Assembly (NCBI GenBank): GCA_025454915.1
Contig: JALONN010000004.1
Location: 62,001-126,000 of the forward strand
Source of the DNA: Raineya sp.
GTDB taxonomy: Bacteria; Bacteroidota; Bacteroidia; Cytophagales; Thermonemataceae
Direction of reading: 5' to 3'
DNA: 64,000 nucleotides
Shown: piece by piece, positions 62,642 to 64,000 of the stretch
How positions within the stretch are numbered: the first letter of the stretch is position 1
Layout of the letters: every line of letters starts with the position of its first letter
Made by a program: the position numbers and the translations under genes
The notes under the pieces: generated by a model
What the model was told of the DNA's origin: nothing
Database searches by the model: none
What the model saw: only the letters and a program-made list of their open reading frames with translations

Positions 62642-64000
62642 TTAAATATTTAATTGTTTCATTGCATCTGTTACACTAAAAGTAGGTAATTGACATGTTT
62701 TATCAAAACAAACATATAAAGTTGTTTTACCGTTGATAGCTGTTCGGTGTTCTAATATTGGCAACATAGTACTTTCTTTCTCCGAACCTATTAATATTTT
62801 GTTAGGATAAAAATGTTGTTCTATTGCTTTTCTATATTCTTGTATCTCTTTTCCTATCATCACTATTTCTGCCGTAGGCGTAAGGGTTTGCACATATAAC
62901 CAAGCCCAGTTTCCAGCATACTCAACTTGTATCCCCAAGACTCTTTTCATTCTTGAAAGCATTTGTAGAGCTATATCTTTATACTTCTGGTTATCAAATA
63001 ATATTCCAGCAAAATATAAATTTTGAGCCATAATTGAATTCGAACTTGGAATAACATTATCAAAAATTTCTTTTTTCCGAGCTATCAATTCTTCACTATT
63101 TGCATCTGTATAGAAAAACATTTCTTCTGTTTCATCATAAAAATGATTGATGGTGTATTCTATTAATCTTTGAGCAAATTCATAATATTTAGGATTGAAA
63201 GATACCTGATACAAGGCTAAGAAGCCCTCTATTACACTTGCATAATCTTCTAAATAAGCCTGAATTTTGGCAACTCCATTTTTATAAGTTCTCCATAAAA
63301 ATCCTTCTGAAGATGTCATTTTACTCATCAAGAAGTTTGCATTTTCTTCTGCAAATTCTAAGAATTTTTGTTCCCCAAATACTTTGTAAGCATCGACAAT
63401 TCCTTTGAGCATTAATCCGTTCCAGCCTGCTAAAATTTTATCATCTAGCCCTGGTCGTACTCTTTTTCCTCTGTGAGTCAATAATATATTTTTCCATTCT
63501 TTTATTTTTTCTTTCAGCGTGTTTATCTCTATATTATTTTCTTTGGCAAAGTCCTCATCTGTTTTATTTTTAAACAAAATATTATTTCCAAACTCCCAAT
63601 TTCCTGAATTTGTGATGTTATAATACTTACAGAACAGTTCTAAATCATTGGTTAAAATTTCTTCTAAATGGCGTTTCTTCCAAATATAAAATTTACCTTC
63701 TTCTCCCTCACTATCAGCATCTAATGCAGAATAAAATCCTCCTTCATCACTTTTTAATTCTCTTGTTACAAACTCAATAATTTCATAAGCTATTTCTTTA
63801 TAAATAGGATTTTTGGTAAAACTATATGCCTCTGAGTAGAGTGTTAGCAGTTGAGCGTTATCATAGAGCATTTTTTCGAAATGTGGACAAAACCACTCAC
63901 CATCTACCGAATATCTTGCAAAACCTCCTCCTATCTGGTCATAAATTCCACCAAATCCCATTTTTTGAAGAGTATTCTCTAAATACTCTTTAGCTTCCTG
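62642..64000 (-). CDS. YyaL-like (DUF255) thioredoxin-domain protein, 5'-truncated by the window edge
   Basis: The frame is open to the right edge; in-frame residues Q-E-A-K-E-Y-L precede the Met at 63961, which is internal. The visible part, about 450 residues, starts within the (alpha/alpha) barrel with GGIYDQIGGGFARYSVDGEWFCPHFEKMLYDNAQLL, the signature of the YyaL/SPATA20 family, and includes ALDADSEGEEGKFYIW, LAGWNGLMLKGI and a C-terminal ICFDKTCQLPTFSV-type end. The N-terminal thioredoxin-like domain of full-length members would lie outside the window. Function: possibly glycan or cellobiose epimerase-like; unproven. Confidence 0.9.
   Translation of the reverse strand, partial: QEAKEYLENTLQKMGFGGIYDQIGGGFARYSVDGEWFCPHFEKMLYDNAQLLTLYSEAYSFTKNPIYKEIAYEIIEFVTRELKSDEGGFYSALDADSEGEEGKFYIWKKRHLEEILTNDLELFCKYYNITNSGNWEFGNNILFKNKTDEDFAKENNIEINTLKEKIKEWKNILLTHRGKRVRPGLDDKILAGWNGLMLKGIVDAYKVFGEQKFLEFAEENANFLMSKMTSSEGFLWRTYKNGVAKIQAYLEDYASVIEGFLALYQVSFNPKYYEFAQRLIEYTINHFYDETEEMFFYTDANSEELIARKKEIFDNVIPSSNSIMAQNLYFAGILFDNQKYKDIALQMLSRMKRVLGIQVEYAGNWAWLYVQTLTPTAEIVMIGKEIQEYRKAIEQHFYPNKILIGSEKESTMLPILEHRTAINGKTTLYVCFDKTCQLPTFSVTDAMKQLNI

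Noticed and set aside
1..64000. CRISPR arrays, tRNA and rRNA genes
   Set aside because: No regularly spaced direct repeats, no cloverleaf with a CCA-type end and no conserved rRNA stretch was seen in any intergenic space. A short tRNA could still be missed by eye; a covariance-model scan would decide.

Overview
The window is a low-GC chromosomal segment that reads as Bacteroidota, most likely a gliding, Cytophagales-like bacterium. The signs are: a surface protein with a type IX secretion (T9SS) C-terminal sorting domain; a PorW/SprE-like gliding and secretion lipoprotein; an exosortase-N / VIT-protein pair; an OstA-like outer-membrane biogenesis protein; a NuoG shortened to its iron-sulfur part; a CarB without its C-terminal allosteric domain; and promoters of the Bacteroidota form TTTG-N19/20-TAnnTTTG in place of sigma70 boxes, with few Shine-Dalgarno sequences. 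Species cannot be fixed from sequence alone. No rRNA, tRNA, CRISPR array or intact insertion sequence was found.

Layout. 1-10.5 kb: the end of nuoN, then a leftward group (3-hydroxyanthranilate dioxygenase, a small coiled-coil membrane protein, a DUF2254 protein, OstA-like protein, aat), then a rightward PhoB/PhoR-like two-component pair with hemW, then a stand-alone nuoG. 10.5-14 kb: an accessory patch with a degenerate P-loop protein, a lipoprotein, a foldable attC-like repeat, and an AraC regulator with an NAD(P)-binding protein and a DUF5367 membrane protein. 14-25.3 kb: leftward housekeeping and envelope genes (DinB-like, nitrilase, FtsX-like permease, DnaQ-like exonuclease, mpl, TPR protein, tcdA, an MBOAT acyltransferase group, a histidine phosphatase, an unlisted 51-residue basic protein, tatA). 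25.5-37.5 kb: rightward genes (rpsT, TPR protein, glyA, the T9SS surface protein, PepSY and SRPBCC proteins, two GNAT acetyltransferases, a tightly packed lipoprotein/hypothetical/AraC group, a secreted HEFVH metallopeptidase-like protein).

37.5-64 kb: carB; divergent YbjN-like and lipoprotein genes; an AI-2E-family permease; a leftward pair of McrB-like AAA+ ATPase and IS1-type zinc-ribbon/HTH protein; a coiled-coil TPR protein; flavin reductase and thioredoxin sharing one palindromic terminator; recO; the SprE-like lipoprotein; lspA; an L,D-transpeptidase; exosortase N with its VIT-domain substrate; purQ, a DUF4199 protein and der; and a leftward group of a secreted protein, an MpaB-like oxygenase, an output-less 4HB_MCP sensor and the end of a YyaL-like gene.

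Two protein-sorting routes meet here: T9SS (sorting domain plus SprE-like component) and exosortase N with one adjacent substrate. Tat (tatA) and lipoprotein processing (lspA, with several lipobox proteins) are also represented. The best candidates for a little-described system are the McrB-like/zinc-ribbon pair and the XrtN-VIT pair. The second matches a family already named but, as far as I know, functionally uncharacterised.
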